This document shows, piece after piece, positions 17,718-26,582 of a DNA stretch of 64,000 nt. How positions within the stretch are numbered: the first letter of the stretch is position 1; each line of letters starts with the position of its first letter. The translations under genes and the position numbers were made by a program. The stretch spans positions 1-64,000 of the forward strand of contig CALXZH010000035.1 of NCBI GenBank assembly GCA_944393175.1, written 5' to 3'. The notes beneath the pieces were generated by a model. It saw only the letters and a list, made by a program, of their open reading frames with translations, was not told where the DNA came from and did no database searches. The DNA comes from an uncultured Alphaproteobacteria bacterium (GTDB lineage: Bacteria; Pseudomonadota; Alphaproteobacteria; RF32; CAG-239).

Positions 17718-20207
17718 TTATTGTTTTTGCTCATTATTTTGTGAATTTGACACTTTTTCTGCCGTCGTTTTTTGCTGTTCTTCTGTTACCTTTTGAATTT
17801 CCTCAGCTTTAGCAGTTTCAGATTTCATGTTATCAACCTGTTCTACTGATGCTTCCGTCTGTTTTTCAGAAATAATATCACGATTATTCAATTCATTATT
17901 ATTATTTTCTAATTTTGTGTCTTGAGAAGAATCTATATCCTTTTGAATTTCATCTTTAATGCTCTTAACAGGTTGTTCTTCGCCCTCTTGCAAAGGCTCA
18001 GCCATAACCTTAGCTTCCCCAACAGCTCTTTCTTCCGGCAAATCAACAACTTTTGTGCCATCATCAGGAATGTTTTCAGGCTTATTGTCATTTGTTATCA
18101 ACTCAGATTCATTATCTGCCCCCTCTTCGGTTGTTATATCATTATCAGAAGATATTGTATCAACTTCTTTATTATCCTTTGAAGGTGCGGCATTTTCCGT
18201 TTGTTGCAAAGCTTCACTACCATTAGTTAATGAGGAATTCTTCAACAATTTTTTATTTTCTTGCGCGCTATTTTCTTGATGTATTGCTTTAATTTCTTTA
18301 TTTATAGCATTATTTTTTAGTGAATTTTTACCTTTCCACATTTGATACCAAATATCATAATCTTTCAAATAGCCATTTAGGGTATCTTTACTCAACACAT
18401 TGCTCAGCAAATTATCTTGCAAACCTTTTGCCGCTGTTTCATGCAATCCCATTCCGTTAAATTCTGTACAATCACCTTTTCTATACAAGTAATTTCTTAC
18501 AATTTCTCGGCTTTCACAAATTTGATTATTGATACTAAAATTCTTTCTGGACGGATCCTTAACAGCCAACAAGACCAAATTTTGCCTTTTGAAATTTTCA
18601 ATATAATCTTCCGTAGGTGCCCCGCCCAATTCATTTATACCATTTATGCCTTGCAAAAATATAACAGTATTTTTATCCAATTTTCGATTATGCAATTCAC
18701 CCATAAATTGTTCTAATTTACCGATGAGGCAAGAATATTGATCTAAATAAGCCTTTCTTTTAGCAAACAAATTTTTATTATTAACCCATTTATAATTATC
18801 CATTGTCATCCATTTTGCCTGAGGCTTTAATTGACAATATTCGTCATAAACATACATATCTGACGGCAAATCAACAAAAACGAAATAAGCTCTGTTACCT
18901 TTATCTTGTTCAATTTCGTTCAGCAGCTTATCAAATGCCTTAAATGAATTCACGACATAGAGTGAATCATAAGAGACACCGACAATCGGCCATTCATTAA
19001 CGGCGACAAATCCATCCAACATACCATACAAGGTTGACCAATCCGAAACGAAATGCAAACTATTCAACCATTGCACGAGCAAAAATGCCGACTTATCCCA
19101 ATGTGTACCGTTAATATTATCAACTGCAACTGGAGTATTAAATTTATCAATACATTTATCAACATTTGTTGTATTATTTTTAGAACAAATGTCAATTCCT
19201 CTGGATTGCATAGCCGTAACCGCGTAACGAGAATTTTTATACACATCAATGAGTTTAGCATTTCTCATAAAGACATATTCGTCCTGGACATCGGAGAAAT
19301 TCCACAAACCTTTAATTTTCACATTTTTTAAAATATTATCCTGCGGCCTTTTATCATCTATATTATTCAGGCTTACGACCATATTATCAAAGCCGTCTGA
19401 ATCATGTACATATGCATTTGGATAGACCCAAAAATCATTTTTTGCCAAGAAAGCCAACAATTTTCCTTTCAATTCTTCACCTTGGCTGACATTTCCAAGC
19501 TGATCTTTCATTTCACCAAGCGTAATATAAGATGTTGCATTTGGCAAAAACACATAAACATATTTTCTGGGATTAGCGGTTGCTTTATTTAAATGATTAT
19601 CATAACGTACGATAAACTCATCGGTAGGCTTTTTATTTAAATAATCATCCACCAAAATTCCTGAAAAAATCACCAACAAGATACCGGTAAAATAAGCAAC
19701 ATTACCTTTAGAAGAAAAGAATAAAATAACAAAAGTCAAAACTGCCGCACCTCCGGCTAAGACCCAATCGGAAATACCATTAAAGATAAAAGCGGAAGAC
19801 ATTCCGATATACGGAGAGAGCATAGGTTCCAAAATAGAAGTTTTATCATATAGAGCAAATTGATTCAAAAGAGCCAAAACAAATCCGCCCATCACAATAC
19901 TGGCCAAAAGATTCTGCAAGATGGAGGAAAAAGACACCACAAACATCACCAGCAAAGAAACAATCAACAGCACGGTCAAACAAGTCAGTATTTCGGGTTG
20001 TATACTTCCGTCCATAAAAATAGTTTGGTTTCCGGACCCTGCAAAGAGCAAGAAATCGATTCCCAAAAGCAAGAACACAAACAATCCTTTAATAATCCAC
20101 GCAAAGACATAATGGAATGCACCGTCTGATTTTTTAGAATGCACCTTACGTACATTTGCTGCCACGCTGGAAGACTGGTTAGAACTTTCAATAATGATAT
20201 CTTGCAT
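17718..20207 (-). CDS. Membrane protein with degenerate sulfatase-like periplasmic domain and long acidic tail
   Basis: The protein has 829 residues. Five hydrophobic helices lie between about 33 and 190, then a large periplasmic domain (about 195-640), then about 190 residues of Asn/Gln/Glu/Lys-rich low-complexity sequence. The domain has an alkaline-phosphatase-fold pattern (AYFVFVDLPSDMY; KLDKNTVIFLQGING). The usual DHG metal-ligand motif is replaced by INGINE, so catalysis looks lost. Five helices plus a degenerate hydrolase domain recall YejM/PbgA, the lipid-A level regulator. This is an analogy, not a proven relation. It is probably cotranscribed with yejE and yejF. Confidence 0.6.
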   Translation of the reverse strand: MQDIIIESSNQSSSVAANVRKVHSKKSDGAFHYVFAWIIKGLFVFLLLGIDFLLFAGSGNQTIFMDGSIQPEILTCLTVLLIVSLLVMFVVSFSSILQNLLASIVMGGFVLALLNQFALYDKTSILEPMLSPYIGMSSAFIFNGISDWVLAGGAAVLTFVILFFSSKGNVAYFTGILLVIFSGILVDDYLNKKPTDEFIVRYDNHLNKATANPRKYVYVFLPNATSYITLGEMKDQLGNVSQGEELKGKLLAFLAKNDFWVYPNAYVHDSDGFDNMVVSLNNIDDKRPQDNILKNVKIKGLWNFSDVQDEYVFMRNAKLIDVYKNSRYAVTAMQSRGIDICSKNNTTNVDKCIDKFNTPVAVDNINGTHWDKSAFLLVQWLNSLHFVSDWSTLYGMLDGFVAVNEWPIVGVSYDSLYVVNSFKAFDKLLNEIEQDKGNRAYFVFVDLPSDMYVYDEYCQLKPQAKWMTMDNYKWVNNKNLFAKRKAYLDQYSCLIGKLEQFMGELHNRKLDKNTVIFLQGINGINELGGAPTEDYIENFKRQNLVLLAVKDPSRKNFSINNQICESREIVRNYLYRKGDCTEFNGMGLHETAAKGLQDNLLSNVLSKDTLNGYLKDYDIWYQMWKGKNSLKNNAINKEIKAIHQENSAQENKKLLKNSSLTNGSEALQQTENAAPSKDNKEVDTISSDNDITTEEGADNESELITNDNKPENIPDDGTKVVDLPEERAVGEAKVMAEPLQEGEEQPVKSIKDEIQKDIDSSQDTKLENNNNELNNRDIISEKQTEASVEQVDNMKSETAKAEEIQKVTEEQQKTTAEKVSNSQNNEQKQ

Positions 20208-20281
20208 GACTCAATCCTCTATAATACTTTTACTAAAAATTAAGAATATCTAACCATATTAACAAAACAATTTAAAGCAAA

Positions 20282-20317
20282 AATCCCCGAAACTGCACAG
20301 GTTTCGGGGATTTTTAA
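20282..20317 (-). terminator. Intrinsic terminator of rpsD
   Basis: ATCCCCGAAAC pairs with GTTTCGGGGAT around a seven-base loop, with T-rich tails on both strands. It lies directly after the rpsD stop and could also end plus-strand transcription. Confidence 0.88.
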
Positions 20318-20334
20318 TTGTTTTATAAATTTGA

Positions 20335-20949
20335 CTATCTTGAGTAGTATTCGATAACCAGATTTGGTTCCATAACACAACCGTAAGGAATATCGTCAAA
20401 TTTAGGAATGAAAGTAAATTTAGCAGTTAATTTTTTGCTATCAACTTCCAAATACCCCGGAACATCGTGAAGAGTGCTTTCAACAGCAGTAGTTACGATA
20501 GCGAGTTGTTTAGATTTTTCACGAACTTCAATAACATCACCAACTTTAACCATATAAGATGGAATGTTTACTTTCTTACCGTTAACGGTAATATGTCCGT
20601 GGTTAACGAATTGACGAGAAGCAAAAATGGTAGAAGCGAATTTAGCTTTCCAAACCAAGTTATCCAAACGAGATTCCAAAATACCAACCAAGTTTTCAGC
20701 AGAGTCGCCGCCTCTTCTAACAGCTTCTACATAATATTTATGGAATTGTTTTTCATTAACGTTACCATAATAGGTTTTTAATTTTTGCTTAGCATACAAT
20801 TGCTCACCATAGTCGGTCATTTTTTTGCGTCTTTGACCATGTTGACCCGGAGCATATTCTCTCTTATTTAATGGGCTTTTCGGATCGCCCCACAAATTTG
20901 CGCCATAACGACGATTAGTCTTTTTCTTAGCGTTTTCAATACTTTTCAT
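20335..20949 (-). CDS. rpsD: 30S ribosomal protein S4
   Basis: This 204-residue 16S rRNA-binding protein nucleates assembly of the small subunit. The hallmark [21 protein letters not shown] lies at about 18-38, and an S4 RNA-binding domain at about 94-155 contains [10 protein letters not shown] and [13 protein letters not shown]. The first residues ([14 protein letters not shown]) differ from the usual MSKR-type start. It stands alone between its own promoter and terminator. Confidence 0.97.
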   Translation of the reverse strand: MKSIENAKKKTNRRYGANLWGDPKSPLNKREYAPGQHGQRRKKMTDYGEQLYAKQKLKTYYGNVNEKQFHKYYVEAVRRGGDSAENLVGILESRLDNLVWKAKFASTIFASRQFVNHGHITVNGKKVNIPSYMVKVGDVIEVREKSKQLAIVTTAVESTLHDVPGYLEVDSKKLTAKFTFIPKFDDIPYGCVMEPNLVIEYYSR

Positions 20950-21082
20950 AAATAAAAATCCTTATTAAACAGGTTATTACATTATTGTCTCGGTAGTCTT
21001 GCAACATAAATTGCAAACGGGGCATAAAAGTCCACATTCCCGAAAGTACGGGCAATATAATACACTTTTTTTTGAATTACAA
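20950..21082 (-). promoter_or_regulatory. rpsD promoter and structured leader
   Basis: On the minus strand a -35 TTGTAA (21077-21082) and a -10 TATATT (21054-21059) are 17 bases apart. The transcript would have a leader of about 95 bases. It contains a CCCG-TACTTT-CGGG hairpin directly after the -10 (21039-21052) and a second hairpin, TTGCAA-TTTATG-TTGCAA, near 21002-21019. Autoregulation by S4 is known in other bacteria, but whether this leader does it is inference. Confidence 0.5.
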
Positions 21083-21152
21083 GCAAAATTTCTAAAATTA
21101 GTCTGGATTATTTACAAATTCTGGTTACAATAGCCCCATTAAGGAAATAGCA

Positions 21153-22904
21153 ATGGGATACGATATACTTTTTCAACAAGCTCTACACCTCCACGAGCAA
21201 GGGCTCCTAAACGAGGCGGAAAACATCTACCGCCAAATATTAGAAACGGCACCGGACAATGCTGATGTCTTAAACTTATTAGGGTTAATCGCTCAGGCAA
21301 AAGGCATGCACGCTCAAGCGACAGAACTTTTCTATCACGCCGTCAAACAAGCTCCGAAACACGCACCTTTTTGGTTTAATCTTGGGCTTTCTCTTGAAAA
21401 CGACAACAAACCGGTTGAAGCCTTGCAAGCCTACCAAACTGCAATTGATTTTAAGCCGGACTTTAAGGAAGCCTTGTCCAATATGGGAGATATTTATAAT
21501 AAAGAGCAAAAATCAGACCTTGCCGAAGAGATGTATAATAAAGCCCTGCAAATTGATGGTACCTTTGCCCCTGCTCTGGCTAACCTTTCAGCCCTCAAAC
21601 AAGACATTCAAGCACTGCAAAACTATTGCCTACAATATTCTAAAGAGCCAATATTTCCATACTATTTAAGTAAAATCTATCAATCACAAGAAAAATACGA
21701 ATTAGCCCTGCAATATATCCGCCAAGCTCAAACCATTACCCCATCTTCGTTAGATGTACTGGAAACTTTGGCCGAACTTCTTATACTAACCAACAATGAA
21801 GATGAAGCCATAAAAGTTTTTGAACAAATCTTATGCCTAAATCCCAATTCTGTACCGGCTTTGATTAATCTTGCCAATCACGCTACACAATGCCAGGATT
21901 ATACGAAAGCCGAGCGCTATTACAAACAAGCTCTAGACTTAGCCCCGCAAGATTTGGATGCCCATTTCAACTACGCCAATATGCTCTACCGCCAAAACCG
22001 TTTACCGGAAGCCTTAGAGGAATATCGTGCTGCCGTTATTATTAACCCCAATCGTTATGAAATCAGCAATAATTTGGGATTAATTCAAAAAGATTTGGGC
22101 GAATATGAAGAAGCACTGGGTTTATTTTTTAATGCCTTTTTCAAAAATCCGACATCTGAAGACATAGCCTTAAATATCGTTGAAACGCTGACCCTGCTTT
22201 ATCAACAAGACAAAGACAAAGCTCTCAAAATAGCTCAAAATTGGTACAATGAAGCGCCAAACAATATTTTTGCCCAACAAATTAACGCTGCCCTTAACGG
22301 AGAAACAAGTGAAAATAATCAAATTTATATTCAAAAGTTGTTTGACCATTTCGCTGATAATTACGAAATGGTTTTGCGAAGGATTGGTTACCTCACTCCA
22401 AGAAAGCTTAGAGATATTACGTCTGATGTTAAAGGTACCCTTGTGGATCTTGGGTGTGGTACGGGGCTTGTTGGCGAAGCTTATCAAGCCTCTGGCACCA
22501 AACTTATCGGCGTTGATATCTCCGAAAAAAGCCTCGCCCAAGCAAGAAACAAAAACATCTACCAAGAACTCATAAAAGATGACATTTTACACTTTTGCCA
22601 AACCAAACTAAAAGACTATCACCCTACTCTCATCACGGCGGCCGATGTTTTTTGTTATTTTGGAAATTTAGAAAACATAATTGCCGCTTGTGCACCTTTT
22701 CCACTCGCTTTTTCGGTTGAAAAAGCCAATGACAAAGAACCCCAACCATTTGTCCGCCAAGCCTCCGGACGCTATCAACACCAAGCAAGCTATATTGAAC
22801 AACTCTTAAAAAAATGTGGTTATACAAATATTAACCAATATCCGTTAGTTTTAAGGAAGGAATACGGACAGGATGTCAACGGAATCATATTCACGGCAAA
22901 ATAG
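21153..22904 (+). CDS. TPR-repeat protein fused to SAM-dependent methyltransferase
   Basis: In this 583-residue protein, tetratricopeptide repeats fill about residues 3-365, with the typical A/Y-x-A-L-x-x-P spacing. A class I methyltransferase domain follows, with motif I VDLGCGTGLVG at about 429-440 and the next acidic strand IGVDIS. This resembles the COG4976 'TPR repeat methyltransferase' group. The substrate is unknown. The gene is followed after ten bases by the Nudix gene and then the GNAT gene, so the three form one transcript. Confidence 0.85.
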   Translation: MGYDILFQQALHLHEQGLLNEAENIYRQILETAPDNADVLNLLGLIAQAKGMHAQATELFYHAVKQAPKHAPFWFNLGLSLENDNKPVEALQAYQTAIDFKPDFKEALSNMGDIYNKEQKSDLAEEMYNKALQIDGTFAPALANLSALKQDIQALQNYCLQYSKEPIFPYYLSKIYQSQEKYELALQYIRQAQTITPSSLDVLETLAELLILTNNEDEAIKVFEQILCLNPNSVPALINLANHATQCQDYTKAERYYKQALDLAPQDLDAHFNYANMLYRQNRLPEALEEYRAAVIINPNRYEISNNLGLIQKDLGEYEEALGLFFNAFFKNPTSEDIALNIVETLTLLYQQDKDKALKIAQNWYNEAPNNIFAQQINAALNGETSENNQIYIQKLFDHFADNYEMVLRRIGYLTPRKLRDITSDVKGTLVDLGCGTGLVGEAYQASGTKLIGVDISEKSLAQARNKNIYQELIKDDILHFCQTKLKDYHPTLITAADVFCYFGNLENIIAACAPFPLAFSVEKANDKEPQPFVRQASGRYQHQASYIEQLLKKCGYTNINQYPLVLRKEYGQDVNGIIFTAK

Positions 22905-22914
22905 GAGACATACC

Positions 22915-23562
22915 ATGGCTGAAGAATTAATTGACATTTATGACGAAAAGATGAACCTTTTGGGACAAGCCACACGCGCCCAAGCCCACCAAGAAGGCCT
23001 TTGGCACATGTCTTTTCACTGTTGGATTGTCCGCCGCTCACCCGAAGGTCGTCCGCAAGTTCTGCTCCAAATCCGCGGCAAAAACCAAAATCACCCCTCC
23101 TTAATTGATATTTCTTCAGCCGGACACCTCTTAAGCGGTGAAACTCCGCACGACGGCATTAAAAACATTGAAAAAGAACTTGGGCTTAAGGTTGATTTTT
23201 CCAAATTAACCAAACTTTTTACCGCCAATCACGTCTTTCAAAAGAATGGCTATATAAATCACGAATTTAACCCCACCTATTTGCTAAAAGATTCTACACC
23301 ACTTACCGAATACAAACTCAACCCCGATATGGTTGACGGCGTTTTTATAGCCGATGTTGAGGATATGCTCAACCTATTCAAACACAAAGTTGATAAAATT
23401 TACGTCAATGGCCTGAAATTAGATGAAAACAAACACTATGTTCCCCATGCCGGAAACATTGCCCGCTGTGAATTTGTACCTCACACTGACCAATATTTCA
23501 TCAAAGTAATGGAAACCATACAGCGGTGGTTTCAAGGACAAAAAGTTGTTAATCAAGCTTAG
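22915..23562 (+). CDS. Nudix-domain protein with altered Nudix box
   Basis: The protein has 215 residues from the ATG at 22915, which has an AGGAG site. The earlier in-frame start at 22873 lies inside the preceding gene. The N-terminus (LIDIYDEKMNLLGQATR and EGLWHMSFHCWIV) matches Nudix proteins related to isopentenyl-diphosphate isomerase and YfcD. The Nudix box region GHLLSGETPHDGIKNIEKEL aligns to G-x5-E-x6-REUxEExG. However, Arg-Glu is Lys-Asn and one catalytic Glu is Lys, so hydrolase activity may be weak or lost. Confidence 0.75.
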   Translation: MAEELIDIYDEKMNLLGQATRAQAHQEGLWHMSFHCWIVRRSPEGRPQVLLQIRGKNQNHPSLIDISSAGHLLSGETPHDGIKNIEKELGLKVDFSKLTKLFTANHVFQKNGYINHEFNPTYLLKDSTPLTEYKLNPDMVDGVFIADVEDMLNLFKHKVDKIYVNGLKLDENKHYVPHAGNIARCEFVPHTDQYFIKVMETIQRWFQGQKVVNQA

Positions 23563-23989
23563 CTCGGCCGACTACCCGCAAATTATTGAATGTTGGGAGC
23601 TCTCCGTTAGAGCAACCCATAAGTTTTTGAAGCCTGAAGAAATTTCATACTATAAACCGCTTGTCTTAAAATATGGTCTTCCCCAATGCTCTGAAATCTG
23701 GGGAGTTAAGAAAAATGACCAAGTCATTGGCTTCATGGGCATAATAAATAATAAAATTGAAATGTTGTTTCTCTCTCCCGACCATCTCAGACAAGGCCTT
23801 GGCACAGAGCTTGTAAAATTTGCCATCCACCAACGCCACTGCCGTTTTGTCGATGTAAATGAGGAAAACCAGACTGCTTACAAGTTTTATCAGCACATAG
23901 GATTTCAAGTATTTTCTCGTGACGAAACCGATGATTGCGGTAAACCTCACCCGATTTTACACCTACAAATTAATGCTGATAATTCCTGA
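23546..23989 (+). CDS. GNAT family N-acetyltransferase
   Basis: In this 147-residue protein the acetyl-CoA binding motif A is visible as LFLSPDHLRQGLGTELVKFA (about 76-95), followed by the NEENQTAYKFYQHIGFQ strand-helix. Close overall resemblance is to YjaB-type acetyltransferases. The start is a TTG inside the 3' end of the Nudix gene, supported by an AAGGA site, which gives a 17-base overlap. The end overlaps the convergent DUF4236 gene by 27 bases. Confidence 0.8.
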   Translation: MLIKLSSADYPQIIECWELSVRATHKFLKPEEISYYKPLVLKYGLPQCSEIWGVKKNDQVIGFMGIINNKIEMLFLSPDHLRQGLGTELVKFAIHQRHCRFVDVNEENQTAYKFYQHIGFQVFSRDETDDCGKPHPILHLQINADNS

Positions 23990-24229
23990 TTGATAAGCCC
24001 AAACCCCAAGTGCCACTAAAACAATAAGAATAAGCAAGCCCCATTTAGAAGAAGGGTTGGAAATATTTTTGCGATAATATAAGCCTTTTCTGCCGGCATG
24101 AACATATGTTCCTTGCGGTCCGCTGCCCACACGCAACCCTTTGCCTCCCACCGACAATCCGACACCTGATTTTGATAAGTTAATTCTCAAAGGCCCGATA
24201 TTTATCCCTTTTTTCAAATAAAATCCCAT
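23963..24229 (-). CDS. DUF4236-domain small membrane protein
   Basis: This 88-residue protein begins with the DUF4236 pattern: basic start, INLSKSGVGLSVGGKGLRVG, GTYVHAGRKGLYYRK. It ends in a single transmembrane helix (about 64-82). The function of the domain is unknown. It lies 15 bases downstream of opgG, probably in the same transcript, and its 3' end overlaps the convergent GNAT gene. Confidence 0.85.
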   Translation of the reverse strand: MGFYLKKGINIGPLRINLSKSGVGLSVGGKGLRVGSGPQGTYVHAGRKGLYYRKNISNPSSKWGLLILIVLVALGVWAYQSGIISINL

Positions 24230-24244
24230 AATTCTGCTCCTTGA

Positions 24245-25795
24245 TTATTGCCAGAGTTGATAGCTCCAAACTTCCGATATAACGCGATTGTTTTCTGCCT
24301 TATTACGCAACAACAAACGCAATTCCGTAATATCAGTATTGGGTTCAAAGTCAAAATACAAACTGGCTCCATGAATAGCCGGTGTATAGAGCAAACGTAC
24401 ATTACTGACCACTCCGGCACGGTTAGAAATATCAGCCCAAATATTGCCGTTTTTAATTTCTTCTTCAACGTTCATATCGCCAAAATTGCTAAAATCAATC
24501 ACAAATTTGCGTTTATTGGCCAAATATTCACCTTCCAAGCCATCGCCGCCCTTGCCGCTATGCGTTGCCGTAATTTTAGCCAATTCAGGCATCAACGTAT
24601 CTTCATCTTGCCAATGCAGAATATAATTAAAGCGATAGACACCGCCTGCTTTGATAGGCTCTCCAGGCACCCAATAAGCCACCACATTATCGTTTGTTTC
24701 ACTAATGGAGGGCAGCTCAGCTAATTGGACCATACCTTTGCCCCAATTTTCCAAAGGTTCAATCCAAACACTCGGGCGTTTTTCATACATTGCTTCGGGG
24801 TCTAAATAATCTCTTGGGTTTCTGTCTCTTTGCATCAAACCAAATCCTTTGGGATTATCATCCACAAACGAGCTCAAGCGCAAATGTTTGGAATTATCCA
24901 GCGGACGCCAAATTTTTTCACCGTTTCCGTTAATCACCAACAAGCCATCACTGTCATGCACTTCCGGACGATAATCATCGAAGGCTGACTTGGTATTTTC
25001 GCCATATAAGAACATAGATGTCAAAGGCGCCACACCCATTTTAGCAATATCTTTTCTGGCAAAGAGCACGGCATTAACTCTAATAGAAGTTTCATCATTC
25101 TTAGGCGCAATATCAAATTGATAAGCTCCTGTAATGCTTTCACTGTCCAACAAAGCCCACATTTGGATATTTTTTGAATTTTTGTCGGGACGTTTGAGCC
25201 AAAACTTTGTAAATAAAGGAAATTCTTCGGGCACATTTTCCGCGGTATTAATTGCCAACCCTCTGGCCGATAAACCATAATTTTGTCCCTTTGCCAAAGC
25301 CCTGAAATAGCTAGCTCCAAGAAAAGAAATCAGCTCATCAAAATAATCCTTTCTATTGAGAGGATGATGCAACCGAAAGCCGGCATAACCCAATTTTTCA
25401 TTTAAGATATGCTCTCCGACAGGATTTTTCCCAAAATCAAAATCATCGGAATCATAAGGAATAAGTTTTACCTCATCATCAACAATCTCATAAATTTGTA
25501 CCGAATGATTAAATAATCCACCCGGATGATAAAGTTGAATTTCAAAAGGCAAATTTTGCCCAAACCAAGCCCCTCTTTCACGATTAAAACGAATATCGCT
25601 ATATTGCGCCGGAGTCAAATGAGCTAACTGCGGCGGTAAAGACAAAGCCTTTTTTTGATAAGGAACTTTAGCGTTTTGTTGCGCCAATTCTATCACTTTA
25701 TCAAAGTTAAAAACATCAGCTTTCGCCTCGCCTGTTTGCAAAAAAGCAACACACACAAAAAACAATTTCAAGCAATTCAAAAGACTTAATTTCAT
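24245..25795 (-). CDS. opgG: Periplasmic glucan biosynthesis protein, OpgG/OpgD (MdoG) family
   Basis: OpgG-type proteins work in the periplasm in building or branching osmoregulated beta-glucans. The 516-residue precursor has a signal peptide (about 1-26, ending EAKA). It then shows MdoG-family segments such as FNFDKVIELAQQ, YSDIRFNRERGAWFG, GYAGFRLHHPLNR, GQNYGLSARGLAI and the Ig-like C-terminal region. The ATG at 25795 lies four bases after the stop of the previous gene. The ATG at 25813 would overlap it. The glucosyltransferase OpgH is not adjacent. Confidence 0.9.
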   Translation of the reverse strand: MKLSLLNCLKLFFVCVAFLQTGEAKADVFNFDKVIELAQQNAKVPYQKKALSLPPQLAHLTPAQYSDIRFNRERGAWFGQNLPFEIQLYHPGGLFNHSVQIYEIVDDEVKLIPYDSDDFDFGKNPVGEHILNEKLGYAGFRLHHPLNRKDYFDELISFLGASYFRALAKGQNYGLSARGLAINTAENVPEEFPLFTKFWLKRPDKNSKNIQMWALLDSESITGAYQFDIAPKNDETSIRVNAVLFARKDIAKMGVAPLTSMFLYGENTKSAFDDYRPEVHDSDGLLVINGNGEKIWRPLDNSKHLRLSSFVDDNPKGFGLMQRDRNPRDYLDPEAMYEKRPSVWIEPLENWGKGMVQLAELPSISETNDNVVAYWVPGEPIKAGGVYRFNYILHWQDEDTLMPELAKITATHSGKGGDGLEGEYLANKRKFVIDFSNFGDMNVEEEIKNGNIWADISNRAGVVSNVRLLYTPAIHGASLYFDFEPNTDITELRLLLRNKAENNRVISEVWSYQLWQ

Positions 25796-25799
25796 TTTT

Positions 25800-26150
25800 C
25801 TAATCAACCACATTAATAAATTTAGAATATCTTATCCGACACAATTCAGCTTGCTTTAAGGCAACGTCACACATAATCTGATTGGTATATTCTTCTCTGA
25901 AATAATCATCGGGCTCTGCGGTTAATATTGCCGAAGTTTCATCATAACTAAGATTTAAACCGATAAGTGGCGCCTGCACATCACAAGCCATCATAATATC
26001 GTAATATTCTTTTTCGATTTTAAATTGCACCGCAAAATTATCCGATTGCGCTTCTTTGGCTTTTACATAATGCGCCGCTACCTGAAAACGAATATAATTT
26101 TGAGCTAAAATCGGATAAAACTCATCCAATACCGGCCACTCGTCACTCAT
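25800..26150 (-). CDS. Hypothetical protein
   Basis: This 116-residue soluble acidic protein is of no family I recognise. It is mostly alpha-helical by residue pattern, with Cys at DVQAP-adjacent (MMACDVQ), MCDVALK and ELCRIRY. It lies directly upstream of opgG, so the two are probably one operon. The codon use and AT content match the neighbours. Confidence 0.6.
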   Translation of the reverse strand: MSDEWPVLDEFYPILAQNYIRFQVAAHYVKAKEAQSDNFAVQFKIEKEYYDIMMACDVQAPLIGLNLSYDETSAILTAEPDDYFREEYTNQIMCDVALKQAELCRIRYSKFINVVD

Positions 26151-26237
26151 TTTTCACCTTACATAAGATTTTATATCTTTCCCAATAATATTTGCATCAT
26201 ATAAAGTTTTTATCTCTTTCGCAATCATTTCCTTATT

Positions 26238-26284
26238 TTTGCCACATCAATTATATTGACAAAATTTGCCACATAGAATAAAAA
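26238..26284 (+). promoter_or_regulatory. Promoter region with paired TTTGCCACAT repeats
   Basis: A consensus -35 TTGACA (26256-26261) sits between two identical copies of TTTGCCACAT (26238-26247 and 26265-26274, 27 bases apart). A TAAAAA box lies 17 bases after the -35. The doubled site around a promoter suggests an operator for the small membrane protein gene at 26320. Confidence 0.35.
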
Positions 26285-26319
26285 AATAATAAACATATAT
26301 TATTTAAAAACTATCAATT

Positions 26320-26526
26320 ATGGAAGTCATTAATTTTATTAAAGACAACGGCATAATCATATTTATTGCCGGTTTATTTTTAAGTGGCATCATCGGGTTA
26401 ATCATCGATGAAAGAATAGATAAAAAAGAAGGCTACGCCCATTCCCAATATGGGAGTAACACCAGTGGCTGGCTGGTAATGTTCTGGCTGATTATATCTA
26501 TATTTGTGAGTATCGCCATACATTAA
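26320..26526 (+). CDS. Small membrane protein, unknown
   Basis: This 68-residue protein has two hydrophobic helices (about 9-29 and 50-67) joined by a charged loop, IDERIDKKEGYAHSQYG. No family is recognised and no clear ribosome site precedes the ATG. The support is its own upstream promoter-like sequence and the terminator four bases after the stop, which together frame it as a single-gene unit. Confidence 0.55.
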   Translation: MEVINFIKDNGIIIFIAGLFLSGIIGLIIDERIDKKEGYAHSQYGSNTSGWLVMFWLIISIFVSIAIH

Positions 26527-26529
26527 AAC

Positions 26530-26563
26530 AAAAGCGGCTTATGTTTTATAAGCCGCTTTTACT
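26530..26563. terminator. Bidirectional intrinsic terminator
   Basis: AAAGCGGCTTAT pairs with ATAAGCCGCTTT around GTTTT, with A/T runs on both sides. It serves the small membrane protein and the convergent HAD-like gene. Confidence 0.88.
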
Positions 26564-26582
26564 CAATAATTAATCAATCAAA

